A stretch of DNA of 48,636 bases from an uncultured Roseburia sp. (GCA_910584215.1 CAJTYI010000011.1:1-48636); one strand, 5' to 3'; shown: positions 34,701 through 43,931, counted from the stretch's first letter. Numbers and translations: made by a program. Notes: a model not told the origin generated them from the letters alone.

Positions 34701-34929
34701 TGCGGTCTGTCGCGCTCATGCCCGCGCCCTGTTCCATGTCCTCGAGAATATTGTCCTCCTCCACCTGAGGTTTGCCGTATGTGACGTCTTTCATATTTAC
34801 CGTTACCGTGCCGGTTTCCTTGCTCTTTTCTGTGGAAGCCTTTGCGCTCACAGTTGCAGCGTCGCCCGCCGCTGCCCCTGCCTGCTGTATAAAATCAATC
34901 ACACTTTTATTCTGCTGCTCAACTCTCAT
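31669..34929 (-). CDS. DUF6240-like protein with FliK-like C-terminal region
   Basis: A 1086-residue, largely helical cytoplasmic or exported-without-signal protein; no signal peptide or TM segment is seen. ATG 34929 is chosen because AAAGGA lies eight bases upstream. Repeated short blocks (for example SLEQLAEITG, PLTPENLIKL, PVTEESIAEM, TPGVVIRMI) recur through residues 150-800, as in Lachnospiraceae DUF6240 proteins. The C-terminal 150 residues (VPVPVGDEIVNVSVKLKRDAG to YVTVKDLDF) resemble the beta-rich C-terminal domain of flagellar hook-length control proteins (FliK). A flagellum-related role is a guess that would fit a motile host. Its stop overlaps the amidase gene tail to tail. Confidence 0.55.
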   Translation of the reverse strand: MRVEQQNKSVIDFIQQAGAAAGDAATVSAKASTEKSKETGTVTVNMKDVTYGKPQVEEDNILEDMEQGAGMSATDRKNQMAVLSNTTSEEDYAKMQEEGFSLDSTSVNTIVTVTDKIKAELAKAGVDISAFGDDLSLEQLAEITGSPELAAQLAAAMRQADLPLTQANQREAAKALMQAMTLKNPSDGAKKYLLDNDLMPTIANLYLAQNNSAGYHGGSSVETDSYRSQIEQVILRAGLDVDDTTLEESRWMISNEVPLTPENLIKLHRLNEAAVGEKAGDAATLAGAVAEAIAEGKRPTDAVLVPDYQLREQAAEACEVIGQATEEDLVYLTDRGLALTVANLREAQAARRNGAAIPSSGDTGLSADHAADPGRDQSGIAVPGQEQSGSALAKDGDVAAASGGDAVSSTDNTIAQEEGQTDVSAAQQREMNLLTARRQLEEIRLAMTVEANYALLKRGMYLDTKPLEQLVEQLKSIEDSYYETLLRSADVEPSSDNKALFKETLTKVEGIKSVPAYVLGQKDVDSINAAHEAGKRQKDTFERANERYETLMTAPRADMGDSIHKAFCNVDDILADLSLETSEENRRAVRILAYNSLPVTEESIAEMKAADEEVQRVFKNMTPGVVIRMIRDGINPLDMDFRSVNAAAEQIKKEEGISGEAERFSEYLWKLEKNQQISEEERSSYIGIYRLIHQIERSDGAAVGALVHQGAELTMKNLLTAVRSEKKSGKMDYAVDDAADGVESAGYQGSITDQIDAAYQMNCIKDVTEILSPERMRDVLEKIKDWEEMTPEQLKQALSEAAGGEEETAYLREQLGRLEESARSSIDFYQVLEKYDVPNTVNYVLALKAMSGSRNRMFGQIFAPDEGDRELAEDKKALLDEFADAFSGEEAMEQAQQKLKQLVENKTRQVMEQENVTSLDVRQMRMMSAQLSLGRQMAKQEQYSVPVPVGDEIVNVSVKLKRDAGTTGKVDVMMESDRYGKVAATFTASREGVDGMIAFERPETKELLEQQRQTLQQALTTDGETDASLHYVTVKDLDFAHFSMGAFGEKAQSEAVDREDDTYRVQTGRLFHMAESFIRQLRSMEV

Positions 34930-35016
34930 AATCACAATCCTTTCCCTTATTCCAACCCCCACGCTGTCAATGCCGTTCACAGAATAACGCGCTTATGCCC
35001 GCATCCGCTCCCCCTT

Positions 35017-35034
35017 CCCTCATACGCATGAGGG
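35017..35034. other. small hairpin in leader of the DUF6240-like gene
   Basis: CCCTCAT and ATGAGGG pair perfectly around ACGC, 82 bp upstream of the ATG at 34929. A second dyad, GCTGATC / GATCAGC (35103-35109 with 35123-35129), overlaps a possible TATAAT and could be an operator. Confidence 0.35.
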
Positions 35035-35054
35035 GCTTTCCTATGATAAATAAA

Positions 35055-35096
35055 TGGCGCAATTTCATCCGGTATCTTCCCAAAATCTTTGCGCCA
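35055..35096 (-). terminator. terminator of glgB
   Basis: TGGCGCAA (35055-35062) and TTGCGCCA (35089-35096) form an 8-bp perfect stem, 90 bp beyond the glgB stop. TTTATTTATC follows on the minus strand. The loop is long (26 nt), so it is a moderate terminator. Confidence 0.5.
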
Positions 35097-35185
35097 TCCT
35101 TAGCTGATCATTATATCGGTCAGATCAGCATAATTATTAACTTATACTATCAAACAGCCGAAGCTTGCGCTGGCAATATCGCGCA

Positions 35186-37078
35186 CTAAAAACGGAACAC
35201 GGCCACGCCGTATGCCGGAAGCGGATATGCAATCGAAAACGGTTTTCCATCGCACTCTTTCTTAAGCGCCCGGTAAGAGTCGGGTTTTGCTTCGCCGCTG
35301 CCGCCAAATTCCGCCGCGTCGCTGTCTAAAATCAGCTTGTACGCCTTTCTCTTGGGCACGCCCACACGGTATTCGGGACGCTCCACCGGAGTAAAATTGA
35401 ATACAAACAAGAGATTATTTTTACCATCCTTGCTCTTGCGGATAAAGCTGAAAATACTGCGCTCGTTGTCGTTGGCATTGATCCACTCAAAGCCGTCCCA
35501 ACTGCTGTCAAGCTCATAGAGACAGCGGTTCTTCTGGTAGATATGCAAAAGCTTCTTCATCCAGTCATGGATTCTCTGGTGCTTGGGATCGGCAAGCAGA
35601 TACCAGTCAAGCTCTCTCTCCTCGCTCCACTCCCGCGACTGGGCAAACTCCTGCCCCATAAACAAGAGCTTTTTGCCTGGGTGCCCGATGACAAAGGCAT
35701 ACGCCACCATCAGATTGCGGAACTTATCGTCCTCTAAACCCGGCATCTTGTTGAGCAGTGAGCATTTCAGATGTACCACCTCGTCGTGGGAAAGCACCAG
35801 GATATACTTCTCGCTCTCATTGTAGCTCATGGCAAATGTCATCTTATTGTGATTGTTGGCACGGAAATAGGGATCAAGCTTCATATAGTCGAGAAAATCG
35901 TGCATCCAGCCCATATTCCATTTGTAACTGAAATTGAGGCCGCCCTCCTCCACGGGAGCGGTCACTTTCGGCCACGCCGTCGACTCCTCCGCGATCATCA
36001 TCGCACCCTTGTTTCTTCCGCAGATCAGCGTGTTGATATGTTTAAAGAACTCGATCGCCTCCAAGTTCTTATTGTCGCCGTATATATTGCGCACCCACTG
36101 GCCATCCTGCTTGCCGTAATCGAGATAGAGCATAGAGGCAACCGCATCCACACGCAGGCCGTCCACATGGTAATGCTCCACCCACAGCAGTGCACTGCCT
36201 ATCAGAAAATTCTTGACCTCATTCTTAGCATAATCAAATATCTTTGTGCCCCAATCGGGATGTTCGCCCTTTCTCGGGTCCGCGTACTCGTAGAGGCATG
36301 TACCGTCAAACTCCGCCAGACCATGGGCATCCCGCGGGAAATGAGCCGGAACCCAGTCGAGAATCACGCCGATCTTGTGCTTATGGCATTCATTTACAAA
36401 GTAGGCAAAGTCCTCCGGCTTACCGTAGCGCGACGTCGGCGCGTAATAGCCGGTGACCTGATATCCCCAGGAACCGTCAAACGGATACTCGGAAATTCCC
36501 ATCAGCTCCACATGTGTATAGCCCATCTCAATCACATACGGAATCAAATGCTCCGCCAGATCGCGGTAACTGTAGAATCCTTCATCTTCCCGCCCCGGAT
36601 GCCGCTTCCAGGAACCGGGATGTACCTCATAAATCGCCATCGGCTGAGCATAGATATCCTCCACGGCCGCCCGCGCCGCCATCCACTTATCGTCAGTCCA
36701 CTTAAAATGGTCGATATCCGCGACAGCCGAAGCGTTGCCGGGGCGCAGCTCCGCATAATTGGCGTAGGGGTCTGCCTTATATAAGCGTTTGCCGTCCTTC
36801 GTCTCAATCAGATACTTGTAAAGATCTCCCTCCTCGACGCCGGGGATAAACAGTTCAAAAACCCCCATGTCATCCAGCGCCTCCATCTCATTGGCCGTCT
36901 CATCCCACTCATTGAATGTTCCAATCACCCACACACGCGCTGCGTTCGGCGCCCAGAGATCAAAGCACACCCCGTTAATGCCAAACTGATCTGTAAAATG
37001 CGCGCCTAACTTCTTGTAAATGTCATAGTGTGTTGCCTGCCCATACAAATAGCGGTCCAACTTTGTAAAATTCGCCAT
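35186..37078 (-). CDS. glgB: 1,4-alpha-glucan branching enzyme
   Basis: A 630-residue GH13 enzyme that transfers alpha-1,4-linked glucan segments to form alpha-1,6 branches in cytoplasmic glycogen. A CBM48 domain (about 25-105; VCFDLWAPNAARVWVIGTFNEW) precedes the (beta/alpha)8 barrel. Catalytic residues are D311 (DGLRVDAV), E364 (IAEES) and D432 (LSHDEVVH). The C-terminal beta domain ends YGVAVFRF. ATG 37078 is chosen for GGGAGGCGAGG upstream; the longer in-frame ATG at 37096 overlaps this site. No other glg gene is adjacent. It follows the TPR/ATPase gene by 26 bp and is probably co-transcribed with it. Confidence 0.96.
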   Translation of the reverse strand: MANFTKLDRYLYGQATHYDIYKKLGAHFTDQFGINGVCFDLWAPNAARVWVIGTFNEWDETANEMEALDDMGVFELFIPGVEEGDLYKYLIETKDGKRLYKADPYANYAELRPGNASAVADIDHFKWTDDKWMAARAAVEDIYAQPMAIYEVHPGSWKRHPGREDEGFYSYRDLAEHLIPYVIEMGYTHVELMGISEYPFDGSWGYQVTGYYAPTSRYGKPEDFAYFVNECHKHKIGVILDWVPAHFPRDAHGLAEFDGTCLYEYADPRKGEHPDWGTKIFDYAKNEVKNFLIGSALLWVEHYHVDGLRVDAVASMLYLDYGKQDGQWVRNIYGDNKNLEAIEFFKHINTLICGRNKGAMMIAEESTAWPKVTAPVEEGGLNFSYKWNMGWMHDFLDYMKLDPYFRANNHNKMTFAMSYNESEKYILVLSHDEVVHLKCSLLNKMPGLEDDKFRNLMVAYAFVIGHPGKKLLFMGQEFAQSREWSEERELDWYLLADPKHQRIHDWMKKLLHIYQKNRCLYELDSSWDGFEWINANDNERSIFSFIRKSKDGKNNLLFVFNFTPVERPEYRVGVPKRKAYKLILDSDAAEFGGSGEAKPDSYRALKKECDGKPFSIAYPLPAYGVAVFRF

Positions 37079-37104
37079 AATAGCCTCGCCTCCCATAATA
37101 TATT

Positions 37105-39750
37105 CTAAAATCCAAAATCTTTCTCATGCAGGATTACATAATCCTCGTCGTCATACCGCTGAGAGGTGATAATGCTAAACAGCTTTTTTACGCCTCCCCT
37201 TTCCACATGGCGGATCGCCTCATCTACAATGTCCTTTACCTCCGTCAATGTCGTGGCATGGTCAAGCTTTTGTATGTTGCTGATGCTGTTATAAAGCGCC
37301 AGCACACCGAGCTCGTCTATTTTATAGCCCAGTTCATTGGCATACGCCTTGGCGAAAGAAACCAGCTCGTCGCTGGTAAAAGTCGGGATATTGATACGCT
37401 CCGTAAAACACTGTGCGAGCGCGGGATTTAAACTGAGAAATTTCTCGATGCCTTTGTGCGTATCTTCCACCATCAGCAGCAATCCACTCTCATCCCCCGC
37501 GAGGAGCGCCGCCAGCTCATTGGCCGTCTTGACAGAAATATCGCCTGCCTTCTCGATAATCAGACAGCCTCCCGCCACTTTTTTTATCAACCCCGCGACT
37601 TCACGCTGGTTCAAAACGGAAGCCTCTATCTTTCCGACTTTCCCAGTCGGTCGATTGAGCATTTGCTGTAACGCGCGTATCATGGCCGTCGCCAGCACAG
37701 TTTTTCCGCTCCCAGAGTCGCCGCGTATCATCAGATTACCGGTTACAGCCGCCTGGCCCGCCGCCAATCGGCCCCCCATTCCATTCAACGCCTGGCAGAT
37801 CTGTGTCTCCATCCCCTTGATCGAAACAAAATAAGTGAATATTTCACGCTGTTGCTTGGACAGCTCCTTTATCGGCCGGAAGCTGTCTGCCTGACCGACT
37901 TTAGGCATCTTTTGCGTGGGCGCGGTGGCGTTCATAGCTTCCATGGACTTCATAGCCTCGCGCAGAATCGCCTCTTCCATCTGCTGCTCGTCCGCCCCTT
38001 GGGCTGTCTTCGGAGGCTCCTCCTCCACCTGTGGAAATATCTTCGTCTGCTGCCTGCCTGCCTTCGCTTGCTTCTTCGGCGCCTCCTTTGACCCACCGGC
38101 TGGCTCACCCCCATCTAGGCCGCGCGCCTCGCCCGTCTCCGCCGCATCATCTGCCGCAATGTCAGGCACTTCTTGTAACTGCTCAGACGGTTTTTTAAGA
38201 GGCGGCTCCTCCGGCGCCTCTGATACCGATGCCTCCGGTTCGCTCGGCCTTGCCTGGGAGATCTCCTCCTGCATCAGTGCCGTGTCATGGCTGATCTCCT
38301 CCATCTGCTGCTGTAACAGTTGATTCATCTGCGCGACAAATGCTGCGGCCTTTTCGTCCTCAACATCGTCCCCTTCCTGGTATTGCTGCAATAAATCTTG
38401 CGGCGTCATACCGGAATCGAGAACGGGCAGTACCTCTGACAGCTGCCCCATAATATCCACAACATCTCGGATAGCCTGCTCTTTGGCCGCCTTAAGGTTG
38501 CGCTGTTTGGCTTCCTCCTGTGCATGCTCCCATTCTTCTAACAGATCACCGATACTGATTTGGCCCGTGATCTGCCGTTCGATCATTCTCTGCTCAGGCA
38601 CCACAAAACTGAACTGTCCCTGCGGGTCCTCGGCAAGCATATGATTGTAATCAGGATGACTCTCCGCGTAAACCTCCGCGGCTGAGATTTCCGGTCGTTC
38701 TACTTTGGGCAGGTCTGAGGTGATATGCATATTGGGCACTTCCTCCACAGCCTGCTTAATCATCGCCATGCCGGTAGAAATATCGTCCTCCCTTGTCGCC
38801 CCCCGGATGGTGCGCATACCGAATTTCACGATATCCTGCAGGCTCTGCGTATTGAACCGATCCGGCGACAACTTGACTTTCGGTATCTTTACCGTATTAT
38901 TGACAATCTCGCCGGACTCTAGTACCTCACCCGGCCGCACCTCAACCATACTCTCTCTTTCCGGCTCCGCACTTCGCAAAGAAGTGAACGGATTTTGACT
39001 CTCCGCAGACGCTTTCTCTCCCTCTGGCTCTGTCTGCCGGCTAAAATCATATACGTTCTGATACTCCGCCGTCTGGCGGTACTCGCTGTCCGCGGGCGCC
39101 TGCGTCTGTATCTCCCCGCCCACTGCAACGCCCTTTTTTTGCTGCAAGCGGCGGTACTTCCTCTCCTGCATCTCGGTCAGACGTCCATAAGCCATCTTTA
39201 CTTCAAGAGCGCGCTCCACATAATCGCCCTCTCCAAACCACAATATCAACTCGTCACAGGCGTCAATACACTTTTCTTCCATCCCGGCCTGCCGATAAAG
39301 CGTCACCAGTTCATACGCCCACTCTTCCGAATACTCCTGTGTCTTTAACTCCTCCAGAATTTCGATCAGGGTACGGATATCCACGCCGGTTGCTTTGCCA
39401 ATCTCATAGCGCAGCACATATCTGAGGTTATCATGGGGTGCAATGTTTACAAACTCCTGATAGTAATCTTCGGCCTCATCAAACCGCCCCATCTTAACGG
39501 CGAGCTCTGCCAACCGGTAGATAACCGTCCGGCCGATCGGCGTGCGGTCATACGCCATCAACAAAATCTCTCTGCTCTCCTCGTACCGTTCTACTTTCTC
39601 GTAAATCTCGCCGGCTTTCATTAAATCATATACGTTTTTTATTTTGTGCCAATTAATACTGTCTGCAATCTCCGCCGCCTCCTGATATTTGCCCTGGGCG
39701 GTCAGAGATTTTAACTCATCCAGTTTTAGTTTGTATTCAAACTTATCCAA
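37105..39750 (-). CDS. TPR protein with C-terminal AAA-type ATPase domain
   Basis: An 881-residue cytoplasmic protein. TTG 39750 is chosen as start: GGAGG lies five bases upstream, and the resulting MDKFEYKLKLDELKS fits related Lachnospiraceae proteins; an ATG at 39762 lacks a ribosome site. Residues about 10-210 form TPR-like helix pairs (YEESREILLMAYDRTP, RFDEAEDYYQEFV). The middle (about 220-620) is a low-complexity acidic, Gln-rich linker. The ATPase domain (about 640-870) has Walker A GDSGSGKT and a hydrophobic strand ending EKAGD where the usual DE of Walker B would be. CbxX/CfxQ-like ATPases are the nearest match by pattern. It may assemble or regulate complexes; function unknown. Confidence 0.7.
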   Translation of the reverse strand: MDKFEYKLKLDELKSLTAQGKYQEAAEIADSINWHKIKNVYDLMKAGEIYEKVERYEESREILLMAYDRTPIGRTVIYRLAELAVKMGRFDEAEDYYQEFVNIAPHDNLRYVLRYEIGKATGVDIRTLIEILEELKTQEYSEEWAYELVTLYRQAGMEEKCIDACDELILWFGEGDYVERALEVKMAYGRLTEMQERKYRRLQQKKGVAVGGEIQTQAPADSEYRQTAEYQNVYDFSRQTEPEGEKASAESQNPFTSLRSAEPERESMVEVRPGEVLESGEIVNNTVKIPKVKLSPDRFNTQSLQDIVKFGMRTIRGATREDDISTGMAMIKQAVEEVPNMHITSDLPKVERPEISAAEVYAESHPDYNHMLAEDPQGQFSFVVPEQRMIERQITGQISIGDLLEEWEHAQEEAKQRNLKAAKEQAIRDVVDIMGQLSEVLPVLDSGMTPQDLLQQYQEGDDVEDEKAAAFVAQMNQLLQQQMEEISHDTALMQEEISQARPSEPEASVSEAPEEPPLKKPSEQLQEVPDIAADDAAETGEARGLDGGEPAGGSKEAPKKQAKAGRQQTKIFPQVEEEPPKTAQGADEQQMEEAILREAMKSMEAMNATAPTQKMPKVGQADSFRPIKELSKQQREIFTYFVSIKGMETQICQALNGMGGRLAAGQAAVTGNLMIRGDSGSGKTVLATAMIRALQQMLNRPTGKVGKIEASVLNQREVAGLIKKVAGGCLIIEKAGDISVKTANELAALLAGDESGLLLMVEDTHKGIEKFLSLNPALAQCFTERINIPTFTSDELVSFAKAYANELGYKIDELGVLALYNSISNIQKLDHATTLTEVKDIVDEAIRHVERGGVKKLFSIITSQRYDDEDYVILHEKDFGF

Positions 39751-39868
39751 TGAATCCTCCATTATCCGGTGTACCGTACTCCGCGGCTCTTTAAAGCGCG
39801 AATTTACTACATTTACAGTAATTTTCAACGTTCTTAAGTTTAGCACATGCACCGTGCGATGTCAAAAA

Positions 39869-41203
39869 TTACCCGCGCCCTTTTTTCTTCGGCCTCTGCT
39901 TTCGCAACTTGCGCTCTCTCGCTTTCTCCACAGGCTTTTCGGCGTACACCAGATGATTCGTCTCCCTGTCCACGCTGACCATATCGACATAATTCTCCGT
40001 GTGAATCGGCAGCTCCCGCTTGTGCAGAATATACTCGACTATATTCTTGACGATATAATAGATGACTGCCATAAACGGAACGCCCAGCAGCATACCTAAA
40101 AATCCCCACAGCCCGCCAAACACCATGATGGCAAAGATAACCCAAAATGAGGACAATCCTGTGGAATCGCCAAGTATCTTCGGCCCGATGACATTGCCGT
40201 CGAGCTGCTGCAGGATCAGAACAAAGATCAAAAAGTAAAGGCTCTGCATCGGATTTTGCAGCACGATGATAAAAAACGAGGGGATCGCTCCGATGATTGG
40301 TCCAAAAAACGGAATGATATTGGTTACTCCGATAATCACAGACACAAGCACCGTATCCGGCATGTCCATAATGCTGAGCACGATATAGGCGAGCACTCCG
40401 ATGATGGCGGAATCTAATATCTTGCCGGAGATAAATCCGCCGAAAATCTCGTTGCTCTTGTGGACGGTGCGAATAATGACATTGGCGCGCACCGGCTTAA
40501 ATACCGCATAGAGAAGCTTTTTGGCCTGTCCGGCAAACGTCTCCTTGCTGTACATCACATAGACGGAAACGATAAGCCCCACCAGAATATTTACGACAAA
40601 CTTGACGCCGGATATCACGCTCGTGGTGATGGATACCAGATAAGTCTGCATCTGCTTTAAGGCGGAGCCTGTAAAAAACGACTCAATAAACTCGGTCGCT
40701 TTCTGGATACCCTCTCTTGCAAACGCGGCAATCTCCGTGTCTCCTTTAATAAAATCGTTCGCCCACAGAATCAGATTGTTGATCTCCTGGGGAAGATCGG
40801 CCACCAGTTCCTGAATACTGTTGCTGACCGAGGGAACGATTGCCACCAGTAAAAGGGTAATGATACCGACAAAAACTGCCAGCGCACATACAATCGCCGC
40901 CGCCCTGGAGATCTTTTTCTCTTTCTCCTCCGTCTTAAACTTCCCCTGCAAACCTCTCTTGATATGGCGCTCGAAAAAGTTCATGACAGGATTGAGTAAA
41001 TATGCCAGCACAAACCCTATGATAATCGGCTGCAAAATCGCAAACAGCTTTCCCCAGAAACTGGCAAATCCGTTGTAGCGGTATATCATAAAGAAAAACA
41101 GGGTGCAGCAGCAGAACGTCACAAATACGACTGCCGCTATGGACATATATTGCTTTGGATTCCACCCGGATTCCTTTTTCTTCTCTAAATGCTTCTCTTC
41201 CAA
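39869..41203 (-). CDS. AI-2E family transporter
   Basis: A 444-residue integral membrane protein of the AI-2E/PerM/YhhT family. About eight TM helices are visible: two at about 20-70, one at 90-115, a long soluble loop (120-200), then four or five from about 205 to 385. Family signatures include GFVLAYLLNPVMNFFER and IIPFFGPIIGAIPS, and QQLDGNVIGPKILGDSTGLSSFWV near 310-335. Members export autoinducer-2 or act as Na+/H+ antiporters; the substrate here cannot be told. A TTG start at 41203 with GAGG upstream is used. A long charged tail (about 395-444) is cytoplasmic. It is transcribed from a good promoter at 41263-41290. Confidence 0.88.
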   Translation of the reverse strand: MEEKHLEKKKESGWNPKQYMSIAAVVFVTFCCCTLFFFMIYRYNGFASFWGKLFAILQPIIIGFVLAYLLNPVMNFFERHIKRGLQGKFKTEEKEKKISRAAAIVCALAVFVGIITLLLVAIVPSVSNSIQELVADLPQEINNLILWANDFIKGDTEIAAFAREGIQKATEFIESFFTGSALKQMQTYLVSITTSVISGVKFVVNILVGLIVSVYVMYSKETFAGQAKKLLYAVFKPVRANVIIRTVHKSNEIFGGFISGKILDSAIIGVLAYIVLSIMDMPDTVLVSVIIGVTNIIPFFGPIIGAIPSFFIIVLQNPMQSLYFLIFVLILQQLDGNVIGPKILGDSTGLSSFWVIFAIMVFGGLWGFLGMLLGVPFMAVIYYIVKNIVEYILHKRELPIHTENYVDMVSVDRETNHLVYAEKPVEKARERKLRKQRPKKKGRG

Positions 41204-41262
41204 TATCCTTTACCTCATACCTTATTATTTTATAGATAAATCCTATATTGCTGCTTGATATT

Positions 41263-41290
41263 ATTATAGCGTATCTGCCAAGTTTTTCAA
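41263..41290 (-). promoter_or_regulatory. promoter of the AI-2E family transporter gene
   Basis: Minus-strand TTGAAA (41285-41290), 16 bp and TATAAT (41263-41268), about 60 bp upstream of the TTG start. Confidence 0.65.
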
Positions 41291-41362
41291 TTAAATTATG
41301 TATTTTTATCGAAAAAAGAAATCTCTCCATTCGGGATTTTCGGCGGCGCTCTTTCCCACAAA

Positions 41363-41406
41363 ACAGGGGAAACAATCGTCCTTTGCCAGATGACTGTTTC
41401 CCCTGT
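41363..41406 (-). terminator. terminator of the hydratase gene
   Basis: ACAGGGGAAACA and TGTTTCCCCTGT pair perfectly over 12 bp with a GTC/GAC inner pair. TTTTGTGG follows in the minus direction, 54 bp past the stop at 41460. Confidence 0.8.
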
Positions 41407-41459
41407 CGGAAATATATATTTAGATATTTGGGTTTATTCTATAAATGCCTGCAAAACAT

Positions 41460-43763
41460 TTAACCTTTATAGTAATTAATCAGGCATCCTTTCAGGATGA
41501 TCTCGCGCTCATCATCGGTCATGGCGCCAAGCCGAAGTTTAAACTCCTTCAAGTCATCCCCTTTCACCACATAAGCGGTGATCTCATCCGCTTTCTGCTC
41601 CACCGCTCTGCGGATATCCGGCACAAACAGATAATCCAGATTTTTAAACGGCAGATCGCCCTGCGGAATCAAAAACGGCAGCATACCCCAGTTGATAAGA
41701 TTGGAGCGGTAACGCTTAGTTGCGTACTCGTTGGCGATATTCGCCCATCCGCCAAGCACCTTCTGACAGGAAGCCGCCTGCTCGCGCGCAGAGCCGTCAC
41801 CCGGCTTAACCGCGAAAATCGTGCTTCCAAAACCAATGTTCTCTCTTATCACACCGTCGTGGAAATCCTTGTCCGGAAACGCTTTTTTGATCGCGTCCAT
41901 CACCGACTTTAATTCCGGATATGCTTTCCCTGGGCAACAATCGCTCTCCACCGCTTTCTGTGCCTGCTGAATCTCTTTCGCGCGGCCTACATACAGCGGG
42001 TCTTTTCTGGAAAGTGCAAACTCTGCGAGTCCTAACGGATTTGAGCGGAACGAGGATGTCTCTCCCGAGGGAATCAGTTCGTCGGTCGTCGTAACCGGGT
42101 CATGAATCTCGGAAACCACCTTTAACACCAGATTGTTGGGCAGAGCGCTCATAACGGGCCAGTCCTTGATATTAGGGCCAAACTGGATCGCGACATCCGG
42201 GTCCGCAACCCCTTTGCTGTCAAAAACGCGGTTCTCGTAGATTGTCTTATCAAAGAAATATTTGGGCTTCGTAAAGTCCACATCCACATCGGTCGCAGCC
42301 GTCAGATACCCCTTGTTCGCTGCCGTCGCGGCAATCGAGCGCGCATCCATAAGAGCCACGGAAGCCACCTGGCCGTTCTGCACCTTAGAACCCTCACGGT
42401 TCGGGAAATTTCTCGTCGAATGGCGGATGGAGAACGCATTGTTAGCCGGCGTGTCACCGGCGCCAAAGCATGGGCCGCAAAATGCGGTCTTGACGATGGC
42501 TCCAGTCTGCATCAGCGCGGCAACCGCGCCATTCTTCACCAGTTCCATATAAATCGGCGTGCTCGCCGGATAAACGCTCAGCGTAAACTCATCCGGCCCA
42601 ATGCTCGCCCCGCGCAGAATATCCGCCGCGTCACAGATATTCTCGAAACCACCGCCCGCGCAGCCGGCGATAATGCCCTGATCGACATAGAGCCTGCCGT
42701 CCCGGACCTTGCTCTTTAAGTCAAGCGCTACGGCACCGTCAAAACTTACCTGCGCGCGCTTCTCGCAGTCATCGAGAATATCCATCAGATTAGCGTTCAG
42801 TTCCTCAATCGTGTAGGTGTTGCTCGGATGAAACGGCATGGCAATCATCGGTTTGATTTTCGACAAATCAATCTCGATCATGCCGTCATAATAGGCCGCC
42901 GCACCGGGATTTAACTCTTTGTATTCGCTGACCCTGCCGTGAATATCATAAAACTCCCTCACCTTATCATCGGTTGCCCAGATCGAGGAAAGACAGGTTG
43001 TCTCGGTCGTCATCACGTCAACGCCAATGCGGAAATCAACGCTGAGATTCGTAACACCCGGTCCCACAAACTCCATGACTTTATTCTTGACATAGCCCTT
43101 GTCAAACACCTCGCCGATGATCGCCAATGCCACGTCCTGCGGACCTACGCCTTTTGCCGGCGTACCGGTCAGGTAAACCCCGATCACACCCGGCATATCG
43201 ATATCATATGTCTTGTTTAAAAGCTGTTTTACCAGCTCCGGCCCGCCTTCGCCGACCGCCATCGTGCCGAGCGCACCGTATCTGGTGTGAGAGTCGGAGC
43301 CGAGTATCATACTCCCCCCTCCCGCAAGCATCTCGCGCGCAAACTGATGGATGACTGCCTGATGCGGCGGTACATAGATGCCGCCGTAGCGCTTTGCGCA
43401 AGTGAGTCCGAACATATGATCGTCCTCGTTGATCGTCCCGCCGACAGCGCAGAGACTGTTGTGACAGTTCGTAAGTACATAGGGAATTGGAAACTTCTCC
43501 AGCCCCGACGCGCGCGCGGTCTGTATAATGCCCACAAATGTAATATCATGAGAAGTCAGCTTGTCGAACTTAATCTGAAGCTTCCTCATGTCGCCGGAAA
43601 CATTATGTTCTTTTAATATGCCATAGGCGATTGTATTCTGTGCCGCCTGCTCTTTTGTGACCGAAACGCCCGTCTTTGCCGCTATCTCGTCTAACGCTGT
43701 GGCGGAATCCTCCACCAGCTCATTGCCATTGATTAAATATACACCTTTTTCGTATAACTTCAT
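41460..43763 (-). CDS. aconitase-family hydratase
   Basis: A 767-residue member of the aconitase superfamily, cytoplasmic, with a [4Fe-4S] cluster. The likely cluster ligands are C368 (IAGCAGGG), C429 and C432 (AFCGPCFGAG). Substrate motifs SDSHTRYGALGTMAVGEGG (about 156-173), NREGSKVQNGQVASVALMDARS (about 455-475) and a C-terminal swivel domain (about 545-760, with IGFGSTIFAV and YRSNLINWG) are present. Such proteins (similar in layout to E. coli YbhJ) interconvert citrate and isocitrate or act on a related hydroxy acid; the true substrate is not certain. No citrate synthase or isocitrate dehydrogenase gene is adjacent. A structured region upstream (43844-43931) may regulate it. Confidence 0.85.
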   Translation of the reverse strand: MKLYEKGVYLINGNELVEDSATALDEIAAKTGVSVTKEQAAQNTIAYGILKEHNVSGDMRKLQIKFDKLTSHDITFVGIIQTARASGLEKFPIPYVLTNCHNSLCAVGGTINEDDHMFGLTCAKRYGGIYVPPHQAVIHQFAREMLAGGGSMILGSDSHTRYGALGTMAVGEGGPELVKQLLNKTYDIDMPGVIGVYLTGTPAKGVGPQDVALAIIGEVFDKGYVKNKVMEFVGPGVTNLSVDFRIGVDVMTTETTCLSSIWATDDKVREFYDIHGRVSEYKELNPGAAAYYDGMIEIDLSKIKPMIAMPFHPSNTYTIEELNANLMDILDDCEKRAQVSFDGAVALDLKSKVRDGRLYVDQGIIAGCAGGGFENICDAADILRGASIGPDEFTLSVYPASTPIYMELVKNGAVAALMQTGAIVKTAFCGPCFGAGDTPANNAFSIRHSTRNFPNREGSKVQNGQVASVALMDARSIAATAANKGYLTAATDVDVDFTKPKYFFDKTIYENRVFDSKGVADPDVAIQFGPNIKDWPVMSALPNNLVLKVVSEIHDPVTTTDELIPSGETSSFRSNPLGLAEFALSRKDPLYVGRAKEIQQAQKAVESDCCPGKAYPELKSVMDAIKKAFPDKDFHDGVIRENIGFGSTIFAVKPGDGSAREQAASCQKVLGGWANIANEYATKRYRSNLINWGMLPFLIPQGDLPFKNLDYLFVPDIRRAVEQKADEITAYVVKGDDLKEFKLRLGAMTDDEREIILKGCLINYYKG

Positions 43764-43843
43764 CTTTATCCTCTTTTCTTCTCACATTTCCAGTCATGCC
43801 ACCAAAGGCGGCATTTCCGCCTACGGCGGCACAAACAATCCTT

Positions 43844-43931
43844 GAAGAACGCTGTTCTTGCGTTCTTCTGTGTGAAGTTTTAGAATTTCTTAATCTGTGT
43901 ACTTTGCAGACTCAGAAATTCTCTTCACACA
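43844..43931. other. two stacked hairpins upstream of the hydratase gene
   Basis: GAAGAACGC / GCGTTCTTC (43844-43852 with 43860-43868) form a 9-bp hairpin. It abuts a longer one, TGTGTGAAG plus AGAATTTCT paired with AGAAATTCT plus CTTCACACA (43869-43931). No T-run follows on either strand. They lie in the gap between the histidine kinase stop and the hydratase start and may be a terminator or leader structure. Confidence 0.5.
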
